DNA from: Vicinamibacteria bacterium
Lineage (GTDB): Bacteria; Acidobacteriota; Vicinamibacteria; Vicinamibacterales; UBA2999
Reading direction: 5' to 3'
NCBI GenBank assembly: GCA_025938035.1
Contig: JAICQE010000056.1
Location: forward strand, 1 to 22,345
DNA: 22,345 nucleotides
This document shows, one piece after another, positions 22,332 through 22,345 of the stretch (positions are counted from its first letter, which is position 1; each line of letters starts with the position of its first letter). A program made the position numbers and the translations under genes. The notes below the pieces were generated by a model. The model searched no databases. It had not been told where the DNA came from and worked only from the letters and a program-made list of their open reading frames with translations.

Positions 22332-22345
22332 ATGAGAATCGCTGA
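22332..22345 (+). CDS. Start of a further gene (partial)
   Basis: ATG 22332 is followed by three sense codons (AGA ATC GCT) and two bases of a fourth (GA) before the window ends. GAGGA (22318-22322) lies 9 bases upstream. Only MRIA is readable, so the product cannot be named. The position after a palindromic repeat suggests a new gene, possibly in the same operon as the dehydrogenase. Confidence 0.4.

Overview
The window is GC-rich chromosomal DNA that most resembles a soil Acidobacteriota, probably of the Vicinamibacteria type. The evidence is an Oar-like TonB-dependent receptor with an N-terminal carboxypeptidase-regulatory domain, a stand-alone TIGR03435-type protein, an exported ankyrin protein with QW repeats and a CxxCH motif, and a soluble PQQ-type sugar dehydrogenase. 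This assignment is inference from gene families; there is no rRNA or marker gene. No tRNA, rRNA, CRISPR array, transposase or phage gene was seen.

Layout. (1) 1-4279: the end of an HlyD-type adaptor, two MacB/LolD-type ABC ATPases, a sigma54 response regulator (receiver, AAA+, Fis) and a membrane histidine kinase. They are packed head to tail as an export operon with its own two-component system. (2) 4358-7530: an Oar-like outer membrane receptor with its own promoter and a strong Shine-Dalgarno. (3) 7531-10056: the decayed C-terminus of a DsbA/thioredoxin-fold gene, a secreted 90-aa protein with ten cysteines, a long hairpin, a TIGR03435 protein and a PAP2 phosphatase. (4) 10073-11290, minus strand: an FAD aromatic-ring hydroxylase. 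(5) 11291-16811: a 632-base non-coding stretch with a near-perfect sigma54 promoter, then six tightly packed exported-protein genes. (6) 16820-18966: a CAP-domain protein (minus), a small lipoprotein (plus) and an extended-SDR sugar epimerase (minus). (7) 19052-22345: the QW/CxxCH/ankyrin protein, a PQQ-type dehydrogenase, a double-hairpin REP-like element, and the first codons of a further gene.

The most interesting part is 11859-16811. Three tandem paralogous secreted beta-rich proteins (180, 193 and 180 aa) are followed by a two-domain periplasmic Ig-like protein resembling a PapD-like chaperone or the DUF916/DUF3324 partner of Gram-positive WxL proteins. Then come an outer-membrane-barrel protein with two C-terminal Ig-like domains and a fourth, diverged small exported protein. 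The order (three subunits, chaperone, barrel, distal subunit) is that of archaic chaperone-usher (Csu-type) pilus operons, but none of the proteins looks like a textbook member of those families. A sigma54 site 50 bases before the first start codon, with an inverted repeat about 100 bases further up, suggests enhancer-dependent control. I propose it as a candidate undescribed surface-fibre or surface-coat assembly system; function is inferred from architecture only.
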